From positions 1 to 64,000 of the forward strand of contig JAWKNJ010000032.1 in the NCBI GenBank assembly GCA_041391765.1: a stretch of DNA of 64,000 nt, read 5' to 3'. A program made the position numbers and the translations under genes. This stretch comes from SHAN690 sp041391765. GTDB lineage: Bacteria; Bacteroidota; Bacteroidia; Flavobacteriales_G; Salibacteraceae. A model generated the notes under the pieces. It had not been told where the DNA came from. It made no database searches and was given only the letters and a program-made list of their open reading frames with translations. Positions 56,501-64,000 of this stretch are shown piece by piece (the stretch's first letter is position 1; each line of letters starts with the position of its first letter).

Positions 56501-58188
56501 TAGTATCCTACTGCAACGTTCTGGGTGCCGGTTGAGGAGTTGGTTTCCAAGGCGCGCTCGCCTACAGCTACGTTGGCATTCGAACCAGCATTGTCGTTGT
56601 TGCCTGCATTGAGTCCTATATAAACACTGGATCCGGTATTTAGAACATGAAGCCTGCGACCGTCCATGACATAGTTTTCGTTACCTGCTACATCGAATCG
56701 AATCTTGTCTTCGTTAGCCGATTCTTCAGTTTGAATCTTTGTGTTTCCGTCATTATCCTGAATTACTGATAGAGTGTCACCGGCACCAGGAGTGGCCCAA
56801 TATGCTTTTCCTGTTGCATCAACCGCAGTTAGCACATCTCCCGCAGAAGGCGAGTTGCTACCATCATGTATAACCAAACTATCTACCCTGGCATTACCGG
56901 CTACATCTAGTCTTTCCGTGGGGAACAACTCACCGACACCAACCCAACCTTGTCTGTCGACAAGTAAATCTTGACTGGAAACGCCAGCTCGGCCAACATA
57001 CCAGCGGTCAGCAGCGTTTGTGGAAGCTCCTTCTTGCTTAAAGCCCATTTGCCAGATCGCCTCGCTTCTATTGGTCACACCGCTGTAAACCGAGGAGTGA
57101 AAGGTTACGTAGCTGAATATTGCACCGCCAGTAATGCCTGAACTAAGGGAGAGTTCTGGCCAACCTGCCGGACTGTGCACCGTCATGTCAGACAGGGGAG
57201 TGGCAGTGCCAACACTTAAAGAGCCAAGATTTACTATCGAATCACCCTGGGCATCATTGCCAGCGGCAAGCACCGAATCCAAATCTGGAGTGCCTGAGCT
57301 TGATATAAGTGAACTTAAGTCAACTGTGTTACCACCGCTGATGCTTAAGTTTGGTGAGGTGAAACTCAATGTTTGAGTCAATGAACCTGCGCTGGTTGTT
57401 CCGCCCGCTTGCGCTATTTCGCTGTCAAAACAAATAATGAAATTGACATTCGCATTTTTTGGACGGGTTTCATTGCCACCGGCCAATGCCGTGTTTGATG
57501 CAGTTGTTCCTCTTGCCGTTGAAGCTCCAAGACCTGCAAGCACAGTGCCTGAGCTAACTCCTCCATGTTGATGACTCTCATACTCGTCATCCTGTGTGCT
57601 GCCAACATTATCCCCACCTGTCCGGCCAGCAGCATCCGGATCTCTTCCAGCACCCAGATCCGTACCTCTCAAAAAGCGCCCCCTTAAGTCGGGAATGCTG
57701 AATGAAGCTCCTGCTCCGCCCCATGCGTACCCGATGGCTGTGAAGAGAGGAGCATATAATCCCGTGTCAAGCGACAATCCATTGCAGAGCAGATAACCAT
57801 TTGGTATTGCACTGGTATCGCCACCATAGCTCAAAATGGTTCCGACAGGAACTATAGATCTGCTTGCGAAAGCAGCATTGGACCAATTGTTACCGTTGAA
57901 ATAATAGTAGGCGCTGTCTGTGGTGTTATAGATGATAAGTCCTTCTGCCGGATTTGCAATGTTGTCCATCTGAATGGTGGTCATTCGCGGCATCAAAAAG
58001 CCGCGGGTGGTGTCGCTCACATCCAACATCGCGCTGCTGTCAGGTCGAGCTCCACTGGCGTTGATACCCATGTTTTGGGCAAGTGACGATTTGGCACTGA
58101 CAAAAAGAAATAGCATGAACAGCACGGCCCTTCCAATAGTCCGAGCGGACAATAGTTTTGATTGATATGTGTTTCCTTTCGTATTCAC
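53542..58188 (-). CDS. Giant tail-fibre-like surface protein with N-terminal tail-collar domain
   Basis: 1548 residues from GTG 58188, which overlaps the upstream stop by one base (TAGTG). Signal peptide (AVLFMLFLFVSAKSSLAQ), then the shared opening NMGINASGARPDSSAMLDVS, RGFLMPRMTT, PAEGLIIYNT. Residues ~115-265 form a phage tail-collar domain: VGTILSYGGD, PNGYLLCNGLSLD, FSIPDLRGRFLRGTD, ESHQHGG, ETRPKNANVNFIICFD. The rest is fibre modules including a trimeric-autotransporter-like run (NVAVGERALETNSSTGTQNV, GYYALRNNASGYQN, FHNTTGDYNTYVGYQAG) and VGIGTxxPxxxL signatures. The C-terminus (LRIYGARIGYSVTKVD) is a jelly-roll-like tip, with no S74 domain and no T9SS tail. Probable homotrimeric surface fibre. 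Confidence 0.85.
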   Translation of the reverse strand: MNTKGNTYQSKLLSARTIGRAVLFMLFLFVSAKSSLAQNMGINASGARPDSSAMLDVSDTTRGFLMPRMTTIQMDNIANPAEGLIIYNTTDSAYYYFNGNNWSNAAFASRSIVPVGTILSYGGDTSAIPNGYLLCNGLSLDTGLYAPLFTAIGYAWGGAGASFSIPDLRGRFLRGTDLGAGRDPDAAGRTGGDNVGSTQDDEYESHQHGGVSSGTVLAGLGASTARGTTASNTALAGGNETRPKNANVNFIICFDSEIAQAGGTTSAGSLTQTLSFTSPNLSISGGNTVDLSSLISSSGTPDLDSVLAAGNDAQGDSIVNLGSLSVGTATPLSDMTVHSPAGWPELSLSSGITGGAIFSYVTFHSSVYSGVTNRSEAIWQMGFKQEGASTNAADRWYVGRAGVSSQDLLVDRQGWVGVGELFPTERLDVAGNARVDSLVIHDGSNSPSAGDVLTAVDATGKAYWATPGAGDTLSVIQDNDGNTKIQTEESANEDKIRFDVAGNENYVMDGRRLHVLNTGSSVYIGLNAGNNDNAGSNANVAVGERALETNSSTGTQNVAVGYYALRNNASGYQNIAVGYQAMNSSGSSGNSNVAIGHTSSLQNTNPIGNVTIGHSTGFHNTTGDYNTYVGYQAGFGVASTAQSGNVFLGRQAGYSETGSNKLYIENSISPTPLIYGDFANDSLKIYGSLSIGDSFTLPINRGQSGQVMTSDGVGGVSWTATSGDNLGDHTATQNIQLNGNFLSNDGGNEGLSIANNGQVTATPATTGAGNFAFFTNGDMRTTGSGTGIYLTNTNIGITGNNGNSGDMRIKTGSTDRIRILGGGQVGINTTNPAYQLDVAGTFSANSINVNDNYTLPTTDGASGDVLTTDGSGTVTWNSTSSFIQGLEDVLLVDSSANNHEIRNVRELSIGVNSGAGLLHVTGDTLNDIVLRTTNNANSQGIAFQNSGNAYTWNIFREDAGSNNANLVFSGGVANANLISLSERMRLTSSGRVGIGTSSPSSVLEVSGGMRADSIVAHGVYHKGYESINYMRFLGNNDVQIRSSSFASIGASDNIHLNVPSSTTMLSVTDSGVGIGETSPDAMMHVQGDLLLDRNGSNNVTRTLTIQGAGPLGSNVFGRIDFNGYDNSSGSFEYTGASITARNLGSSNHGAMGLWTFDGTTLYERMRIDKDGNVTVDPNNSFDVLFRVRGRTELDDYVSVNDTLYVSNTLSIGNASPNTPFSMKVNGASNPVGITQNEVAGASSMEFTTADGSSNQATRFVLRGSGNTPNIGMFVGAAGSEVEYIRFDGTNQRLGIGTAAPQSELHINSSSASSSTIRLTNTATASNGLWIQSNSGSASLLNYENTSLTFGTNGATRMTITNTGDIGIGTSTPSEKLDVVGNVEIPAANDYTYATAKAAYISVPSTAFILDENNTSILSTTVLNGNYRTIAGGTSTVAGYFYAPVYLPNDAVVTQVEFYVWDNDATYEVSGDLLRNTLGGTTVTTMATTTSTGTATASNAVVAVTDNTIASATIDNQLYSYYLRFNTMEANSNLRIYGARIGYSVTKVD

Positions 58189-61013
58189 TATCTGGCAATT
58201 TCGTTTTCCAGAGCCTCAATTCTGGACTCCAGTGACTTGATTGAATCTTGATTCGTTTTTAATCTTTGATTTTCTGTTTTTAGTGCATTGATTTGCGCCT
58301 GCTGCTCTTTAATCGCTTGTAAAAGCACTGCAGTGAATTTGGTGTAGTCAACCATTAGATATCCATCATTGTCTTCAAACACTAATTCAGGATAAACTTT
58401 CTGCAAGTCTTGAGCGATTACTCCAATAACCCTTTCGGTGCTGAATCCTTTATCAGGGAAATTAAGCGTGTCCCAGAAGTGTGTCACACCAGTTACGTTC
58501 TCGAGTTTAGTTAACACCGAATCCAGCTGTATGATTTGAGTTTTATATCGTCTGTCGGAGGTGTGAATAGTGGAACCAGTCAAGGTCATGTTTCCACCTG
58601 CGGTTATCGCCAGTCTGTCAGTCGCATCGTCACGAAATACCAGATCAAGTGATGCGTTTTGGTACATGTACCAATCATTCGCGCCAGCATCATTCAGTTG
58701 AATTCCGCTTGTGATGGCAGTGGATGCAGTTGAGATGGTCAATCTAGATCCCGGAGCGGAAGTGCCTATGCCAACGTTTCCGTTATCTAAAACCATCACA
58801 TAAGTTTCCCCTCCTTGACCATGGTGTATAGATAGGTCTCCACCATCACTGTTCAGGTATAGAATTGATTCAGCGCCATTATTTCGAGCCATGATTTCAT
58901 TTTCATCCATCGCTATATTGAGTCCACCGGCATCATTAGTCATAAAATAACCACCACCAGTTAACGAGACATCCGATCCGCCATCTACCTGAAGTTTCAC
59001 TGTTGGATTTGATTGAGCAATACCCACATTTCCGGTCGCGTCAATCACCAATCTTTGACCTCCGCCTCCGCTGTTTTGATAAATATGAAACTCTCCGGGA
59101 ACAGGGTCGGCAGCGCCCTGTACACCCATAAAATATTCTCCCAACGTGTTTTCAGCTACAAAACCGGAAAATCCGTTGGTTGTGCTCTCGCTGCGATAGC
59201 GAATGTTTCCGTTGTATAACATGTGCATTCGATCGGAGGGAGTGGTAGTATTAAGACCAACATTGCCTGAATTGGTGAAAACCATGTCGGTTCCAGTGGA
59301 TGACAAATGATTCAGATAAAACTGATCTGCAGATGCGGAATAGTATGACTCAAATTTGCTCAAACCAGCGTTTCGGTATATCAGACCTGCATTGTTTCCG
59401 CTTGTCGTATTCAACAAGATAAATGGAAACGTATCCTCCAACGTTATATCAGCTGTGTTATCATTTGCTGAAATATGAAGTTTTGAGGAAGGAGAGTTAG
59501 TTCCAATGCCCACGTAACCGGAGCTGGATATACGCATACGTTCCGATAAGGCAGTAATGTCGGCATTTGAATTTCCACCACTGAATACCAGGTTAGCGTT
59601 GTTGCTTCCAGCATTTTCTCGATAGATGTTCCATGAATAAGCATTCCCTGAATTCTGAAAGGCGATTCCTTGGCTGTTGGCGTTATTGGTAGTTCTCAAA
59701 ACCAAGTCATCCAGTGTGTCACCAGTTATATGTAAAATGCCAGAGCCGCTCGTTTGTCCTACGGTAAGTTCGCTGACGTTCGTGATTTGGTGGTTATTGG
59801 CATTGGAGTCTACCAGCAAAACGGCCTCCAAATCGGGTGCAACATCATTCGGGTCAACCCAAGCCAAAACACCCGCCCCGTCTGTTGTGATTAGTTGTCC
59901 ACCACTTCCATCTGTGGCGGGTAGAACATATTCTCCCGATATAGAAAGTGTGTCGAAATCCCCTCTGCCTGCTACTTCAAGCGTGTGTTGCGAAGGGGAG
60001 GTTCCGATGCCCACAAGCCCATTCTTGTCGATCGTCATTGCCAGAGATTGGGTGAGACCGGCAGTAGTGTAAAACCTTAAATCGCCATTGTCTGCGCCAC
60101 CAGTGTTCTGTGATTCAATTTTTGCTGCGGAATACTTTGTGTTGCTATTGCTCTGGTCAGTGTTGATGATGTCAATGCTTGCAATCGGTGAACCTGCATT
60201 GTGACGATGTCCCTCCAATTCAATGTTAACCCCGCTAAACGTGTTGGGAGTTTTGAATAGAATCGAGTCCTTGTTAACATGAAAATCTCGAAGTGGGCTA
60301 GAGGTTCCAACTCCTATAAACCCAGTATTTTTTATTCGAATTTGCTCCGTATTATTTGTTCCAAATCGCATGTCGGAGTTTTCGCGCTGCCAAATTGCTG
60401 CGTTCGCATTGGAGCCGAGCTCAATAATAAACCCATCTGTACTTGCTGATCCAGTATTGCCATTGGTCATTTGAATTCTGTGACCAACGGCACCAGGCAC
60501 GTTAATGTGAATTAAGTTTTCGGGTGTTGATGTGCCTATTCCGAGGGAATCTATATTGACAATGGAATTTGCTCCCGCATCATTGCCTATGCTAAGTACT
60601 GAATCCAAACCCTGCGGGGTAATGTTCGTTGACAGAATCTCCCAGCCGCTACCCAGAGTGTCATAAACCCAGATCCCGCTGTTTCCATCAGTCTGAAATA
60701 ACAACAGTCCCTGAGCAGGATTTGTGATGCTGTTCCGTTGCGCACCTGTCATCCTTGGAATCAAGAGTCCGCTGTTGGTGCTGCTGATATCCAGCATGGC
60801 ACTACTGTCAGGTTGTGCACCAGTCTCGTTGATGCTCATGTTTTGAGAGAATGCTGAGAAAGTGAATGATAGCAGCATCACACTGGCCAAGAGAAGATAA
60901 TGACCAACACGTCTCACGCTCACGGCAACAACCACCCTAGCTTCAGTGAGGAGTGCGGTGAGGAGTCTTAATTGCCTCCCCGGAGGTGATATGCGGAAGA
61001 ATTGCTTCATCAT
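58188..61013 (-). CDS. Tail-fibre-like surface protein with C-terminal S74 chaperone
   Basis: 941 residues. Long basic N-region, then signal core YLLLASVMLLSFTFSAFSQ and the shared opening NMSINETGAQPDSSAMLDIS, GLLIPRMTGAQRN. Fibre modules follow (VGIGTSPSQHTLEVAG, GIGTNSPSSKLHIS, VGIGTSAPGSRLTIS). C-terminal S74 chaperone domain: TSDRRYKTQIIQLDSVLTKL, THFWDTLNFPDKGF, IGVIAQDLQKVYPELVFED, DYTKFTAVLLQAIKEQQ, then a coiled coil (LKTENQRLKTNQDSIKSLES). A segment with LRTTNNANSQGIAFQNSGNA is nearly the same in the 53542 gene, a sign of shared modules. The gene starts 15 bases after the preceding stop (61028). Confidence 0.85.
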   Translation of the reverse strand: MMKQFFRISPPGRQLRLLTALLTEARVVVAVSVRRVGHYLLLASVMLLSFTFSAFSQNMSINETGAQPDSSAMLDISSTNSGLLIPRMTGAQRNSITNPAQGLLLFQTDGNSGIWVYDTLGSGWEILSTNITPQGLDSVLSIGNDAGANSIVNIDSLGIGTSTPENLIHINVPGAVGHRIQMTNGNTGSASTDGFIIELGSNANAAIWQRENSDMRFGTNNTEQIRIKNTGFIGVGTSSPLRDFHVNKDSILFKTPNTFSGVNIELEGHRHNAGSPIASIDIINTDQSNSNTKYSAAKIESQNTGGADNGDLRFYTTAGLTQSLAMTIDKNGLVGIGTSPSQHTLEVAGRGDFDTLSISGEYVLPATDGSGGQLITTDGAGVLAWVDPNDVAPDLEAVLLVDSNANNHQITNVSELTVGQTSGSGILHITGDTLDDLVLRTTNNANSQGIAFQNSGNAYSWNIYRENAGSNNANLVFSGGNSNADITALSERMRISSSGYVGIGTNSPSSKLHISANDNTADITLEDTFPFILLNTTSGNNAGLIYRNAGLSKFESYYSASADQFYLNHLSSTGTDMVFTNSGNVGLNTTTPSDRMHMLYNGNIRYRSESTTNGFSGFVAENTLGEYFMGVQGAADPVPGEFHIYQNSGGGGQRLVIDATGNVGIAQSNPTVKLQVDGGSDVSLTGGGYFMTNDAGGLNIAMDENEIMARNNGAESILYLNSDGGDLSIHHGQGGETYVMVLDNGNVGIGTSAPGSRLTISTASTAITSGIQLNDAGANDWYMYQNASLDLVFRDDATDRLAITAGGNMTLTGSTIHTSDRRYKTQIIQLDSVLTKLENVTGVTHFWDTLNFPDKGFSTERVIGVIAQDLQKVYPELVFEDNDGYLMVDYTKFTAVLLQAIKEQQAQINALKTENQRLKTNQDSIKSLESRIEALENEIAR

Positions 61014-61027
61014 TCGCTGGGATCGGC

Positions 61028-64000
61028 TTATTTCTTCAAATGATAAACGCAGCGATACTGTATCGAATTCGATGGTGTGATCGGGTTGTCGGCACTGACA
61101 GTTTTGCGTTTGTCGGCAGTTGTTGCTCCCAAGCCACCACCTACTATAGAGGCATTGTTTTGGCTCGCTTGATCAATCCACTCCCACGAGATGGATGATG
61201 ACCAATCAACCCCACTCACCTGTGTTCCGGTATACCACTCACTCCAGCTTGGAAGTTTAGCATCCATGGAAGAACAGCTGTCGGCCGCTTCAAACCAGTC
61301 GTGACCGATATTAATCGCACCCGATAAGATGCAGAAATTATTGTTGACTTTAGTGAAGCCACTAGGGCAGGTGTCAACTGCCAAACTATCCCAGTAGGTC
61401 TTTCCTGTTGCATCAGTTCTCAAGTAATGTCCATTCTTGCCAACACCCGTAGCCATTCTCAAAGTATCCTTGATGTATACATCTCCGTCATCGAAGTAAC
61501 CGGCAAACCTGACCCCTGTTCCGGTGGTGGCTTTTGCGTAGAGTCCATAAGCCGTATCGGAAACCGATGTTGCACCAGCATAAACGCCATAAGCCGGACC
61601 CGCTAGGTTCATACCCTGACCTTTCACGCCTATCGCTTCAGCGCTGGTAATGGTTGGATTTCCAGCCGCACCCACAACGCCATATGTGTAATTTGAGCTG
61701 TCCGCAAATGCTCTGATACCGTAGCTTTCTGAAGCGCTGGCACTGGTTGCGTTCACAAGCATGCCGGTATTTTCACCAGTTCCTTGCGCTACGTTGATAA
61801 CATACATGGAGGCGGTGTTACTGCTACCGTTGTTTCCACCCTGAACAAAAACAGACCCAACCAGTCCGGTATCTAGCACGCTGAATCTTCCAAATCCAAT
61901 GCTACTGTTGGCTCCAATGACAACCTGGTCATTCTCATTGTAAACAAGTCCGGCTGCAGTATCCCAGTCGTTGTCAGCGCCTCCTGATGCAGGAGCCCAA
62001 ACGATATTGGTTCCATCGAACGAAAGAACATCACCATTGCTGGCAGTGTCTGCCTTTGGAATTACATGGTTACCTAAGGTCAAAGAATCGGTCAGTACAT
62101 AGTCTATTAATGCTCCACCAGCCACGTCCAAGCGATGCGCTGGATTCTTTACTCCGATGCCCAGGCTGTCATTGATATATACATTGCTTTGGTCGAAGTA
62201 TCCAGAGTATTTCACACCAGTTCCTGATGCACTAGCATACAAGGCCACGGAAGAGTCGGTGTTAACTCCTCCAACCGTGCGAGCATAAACGGCAACATTG
62301 GTGTCACCGCCAAAGGCATTTGAATAAACACCATAATTCCAATCGCTTTGATTACCTGCTTCGGTCTCTGCTAATGCATCGATGCCAACATTCACATCTC
62401 CATTTCGACCAATTGCCCAAACACCGGTTCTAAATCCGGAGGTGCCTACAGAAGCTGCGCCAATACCATATTGATCAGCAGTTGGACTGGTTGCCAAGTT
62501 ATAGAACAATCCAGCCATCGATTGAGTCGGGTTTCCAACTCCATTAATTACAGAGAACACTCCGAAGGAATCAGAAGTGACCACATTTAGTCGTCCTCCG
62601 ACTCCGACTCCGGTATTTGTGTCACCCACATATACGGATTGACTGATGTTGTATAAATAGTTGTTTGCAACAGTTGAATCCCAATCGCTATCAGAACCTC
62701 CAGAGGGCAACTCCCAGGTCGCCTTTCCATTGGCATCGCTGGTTAATACTTTTCCTGCTCCTGCACCTGTTGGCAGTATTAGGGTGTCGTTCACAACCAC
62801 GTTTCCATTAGCGAAGTAACCTGCATATTCAACACCTCCTCCGTTAAGGGTAGTTCCATACACACCGTACGCAGTATCCCCGGCAGCAGCTCCGGCAATC
62901 CCCTGAACACCGTAGTTGAAATGCGCATCAATGGCAGTGCCCCGAACGCCAATGTTCATGGTTGGGTTCAATGCTGCGGCATCATTGGCTTCTGCGCGAA
63001 TGCCAAAGTTTGTGTCACCAGCTGTAACAGAAACCAATAGGCCTGTGTTTTCGTTGGCGTCACCGCTCACGTCAGAATACATGCCGTATTTTTTCTGTCC
63101 GTTGGCATCCGTGCTTTGGAAAACACTTACACCAAATACATCACCGGTTTGAGTTCCTGATTGATTCACGTCAATACCATACAAATCAGTGGTTTGAACC
63201 GTTACTTGGGCTGTTGGTACATCCGTGCCCACCATGAATGAATCGGCTGCGTATACCATCCCTTGCTCAAAGCGAGCCGCATAGTTGACTGCCCCATTGA
63301 TGGCAAATGCCTCTATTGCAACAGCGGTATCAACAAATGAGTTTTCACCGATTACCCTCAAACCTACGGAAGCATCTTCCGTAACCGCATGGAACACACC
63401 AGCGGGGAAGTCACTGCCATTAGTGAATGAGGTAAACTGCCCACCGTAATAATATGGGTCGCCAACTTTCAAGCTGTCGCTGAACGAACCGGCTCCAACA
63501 ACTTCTAATTTGTATAAGGGTGCATTTGTGCCGATTCCAACACTATCATTTTGATTATAAACGTAGCTACCTGTGGTGTCCCAGTCCGTGTCTGCACCTC
63601 CGGTTGGCATCTGCCAACTCGCATTGCCTGCGGCATCCGAGGTAAGCACATAACCATTTTGAGCTCCATTAGTCAATATTAAACTATCGGCCTTCATGGT
63701 TCCATAAACCTGGAATTTGACGCCAGGGTCGGTGTTGAAGTTTCCGATTGCCATTGAATCCTGAACGTATACCATTCCATTTTCAAAGAAGCCTGCGAAT
63801 CCAACTCCACCAGTGCTGTCGTCTGCATTACCGTAAATGGCGGTATTCACCGTTCCACCACCAACTGTTGCCGCTACGCCCATATTAAGGTCAGATGAAC
63901 TCACATAGTCAGCCGTAAATCCGTAATTGGAATCGGCTCCACCCATTTCGGCATTAAAGCCAACTGCTTTATTTGCTGTGCCTGAATATTGAACATAGTT
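61028..64000 (-). CDS. Tail-fibre-like surface protein with C-type-lectin-like tip (5' end beyond window)
   Basis: At least 990 residues; the frame is open to the window edge (NYVQYSGTANKAVGFNAEM precedes the first Met at 63946). Several modules of ~150-200 residues repeat: YGIxAxxxDS, GVxYAGYFxNGNVYVxDxL, LPTGAGAGKVLTSDANGKAT, WExPSGGxDxDWD, VYNxNDxVxIG. The last ~110 residues form a C-type-lectin-like domain: CPSGFTKVNNNFCILSG, WFEAADSCSSMDAKLPSWSE, WYTGTQVSG, WEWIDQASQNNASIVGGG, SIQYRCVYHLKK, with four cysteines placed as in this fold. Lectin-like tips usually bind ligands on other surfaces. First visible gene of the fibre operon. Confidence 0.82.
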   Translation of the reverse strand, partial: NYVQYSGTANKAVGFNAEMGGADSNYGFTADYVSSSDLNMGVAATVGGGTVNTAIYGNADDSTGGVGFAGFFENGMVYVQDSMAIGNFNTDPGVKFQVYGTMKADSLILTNGAQNGYVLTSDAAGNASWQMPTGGADTDWDTTGSYVYNQNDSVGIGTNAPLYKLEVVGAGSFSDSLKVGDPYYYGGQFTSFTNGSDFPAGVFHAVTEDASVGLRVIGENSFVDTAVAIEAFAINGAVNYAARFEQGMVYAADSFMVGTDVPTAQVTVQTTDLYGIDVNQSGTQTGDVFGVSVFQSTDANGQKKYGMYSDVSGDANENTGLLVSVTAGDTNFGIRAEANDAAALNPTMNIGVRGTAIDAHFNYGVQGIAGAAAGDTAYGVYGTTLNGGGVEYAGYFANGNVVVNDTLILPTGAGAGKVLTSDANGKATWELPSGGSDSDWDSTVANNYLYNISQSVYVGDTNTGVGVGGRLNVVTSDSFGVFSVINGVGNPTQSMAGLFYNLATSPTADQYGIGAASVGTSGFRTGVWAIGRNGDVNVGIDALAETEAGNQSDWNYGVYSNAFGGDTNVAVYARTVGGVNTDSSVALYASASGTGVKYSGYFDQSNVYINDSLGIGVKNPAHRLDVAGGALIDYVLTDSLTLGNHVIPKADTASNGDVLSFDGTNIVWAPASGGADNDWDTAAGLVYNENDQVVIGANSSIGFGRFSVLDTGLVGSVFVQGGNNGSSNTASMYVINVAQGTGENTGMLVNATSASASESYGIRAFADSSNYTYGVVGAAGNPTITSAEAIGVKGQGMNLAGPAYGVYAGATSVSDTAYGLYAKATTGTGVRFAGYFDDGDVYIKDTLRMATGVGKNGHYLRTDATGKTYWDSLAVDTCPSGFTKVNNNFCILSGAINIGHDWFEAADSCSSMDAKLPSWSEWYTGTQVSGVDWSSSISWEWIDQASQNNASIVGGGLGATTADKRKTVSADNPITPSNSIQYRCVYHLKK

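Noticed and set aside
61028..61380. Diversity-generating retroelement target.
   Set aside because: No reverse transcriptase or template repeat was found in the window; kept only as a lead for the flank.
48887..64000. Prophage or phage-derived tailocin interpretation of the fibre genes.
   Set aside because: There are no sheath, tube, baseplate, capsid, terminase, lysis or integrase genes, and every fibre has a Sec signal peptide and Bacteroidota-type N-terminal motif.

Overview
The window comes from a member of the Bacteroidota, most likely a marine Flavobacteriales-type gliding or surface-adhesive lineage (Cryomorphaceae/Crocinitomicaceae-like; the rank is my inference). The evidence is type IX secretion system (T9SS) cargo with Por-type and gliding-associated C-terminal domains, several PorP/SprF proteins, large TPR/PD40/OmpA envelope proteins, SprB-type repeats, a TonB-dependent receptor with a carboxypeptidase-like N-domain, and moderate-to-low G+C. 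No rRNA, tRNA, CRISPR array, transposase or integrase was seen.

Layout. 1-3.2 kb: the end of a short-chain dehydrogenase and an M16 zinc peptidase broken by two +1 shifts. 3.4-7.35 kb: a tightly packed plus-strand operon (CsgG/FlgO-like outer-membrane protein, glycine-zipper protein, lipoprotein, NTF2-like protein, DUF4180 protein, J-domain membrane protein). 7.3-10.6 kb: a large Asp-box (sortilin-like) propeller protein, divergent from thiol peroxidase. 11.3-12.6 kb: a T9SS type-A cargo. 12.7-24.9 kb (minus): an adhesin module made of a giant SprB-repeat protein, a PorP/SprF protein and an OmpA/PD40 protein. 25.1-29.4 kb: housekeeping genes (AIM24 family, ChaN-like, acyl-CoA thioesterase, alpha/beta hydrolase, FAH-family enzyme, DEDDh exonuclease). 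29.5-35.9 kb: two TPR/PD40 envelope proteins. 35.9-39.8 kb: a lipoyl E2 acyltransferase divergent from a TonB-dependent receptor. 39.8-43.1 kb: a HAMP/PP2C (SpoIIE-type) sensor-phosphatase and a YfiR-like gene, both heavily interrupted by frame changes. 43.1-64 kb (minus, running off the right edge): a second module with four giant fibre proteins resembling phage tail fibres, a small gliding-type cargo, a PorP/SprF protein and a giant OmpA/PD40 protein.

How it fits together. The two modules share one order: secreted surface protein(s), then a gliding-type C-terminal-domain protein, then PorP/SprF, then TPR/PD40/OmpA. In known systems PorP/SprF-family proteins act in the outer membrane with T9SS cargo, and OmpA-type proteins bind peptidoglycan. 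I infer that each module makes a cargo, its own outer-membrane partner and a periplasmic anchor. The second module is the most novel part. Its fibres carry a shared N-terminal motif, phage-like tail-collar, peptidase-S74 (intramolecular chaperone) or C-type-lectin-like domains, and no T9SS tail of their own.

Caveat on quality. At least four genes are broken by one or two single-base shifts, and 40.8-43.4 kb and 47.2-47.8 kb hop between frames repeatedly while still coding recognisable protein in the alternate frames. That pattern fits uncorrected sequencing or assembly indels better than old decay, but only reads can decide.
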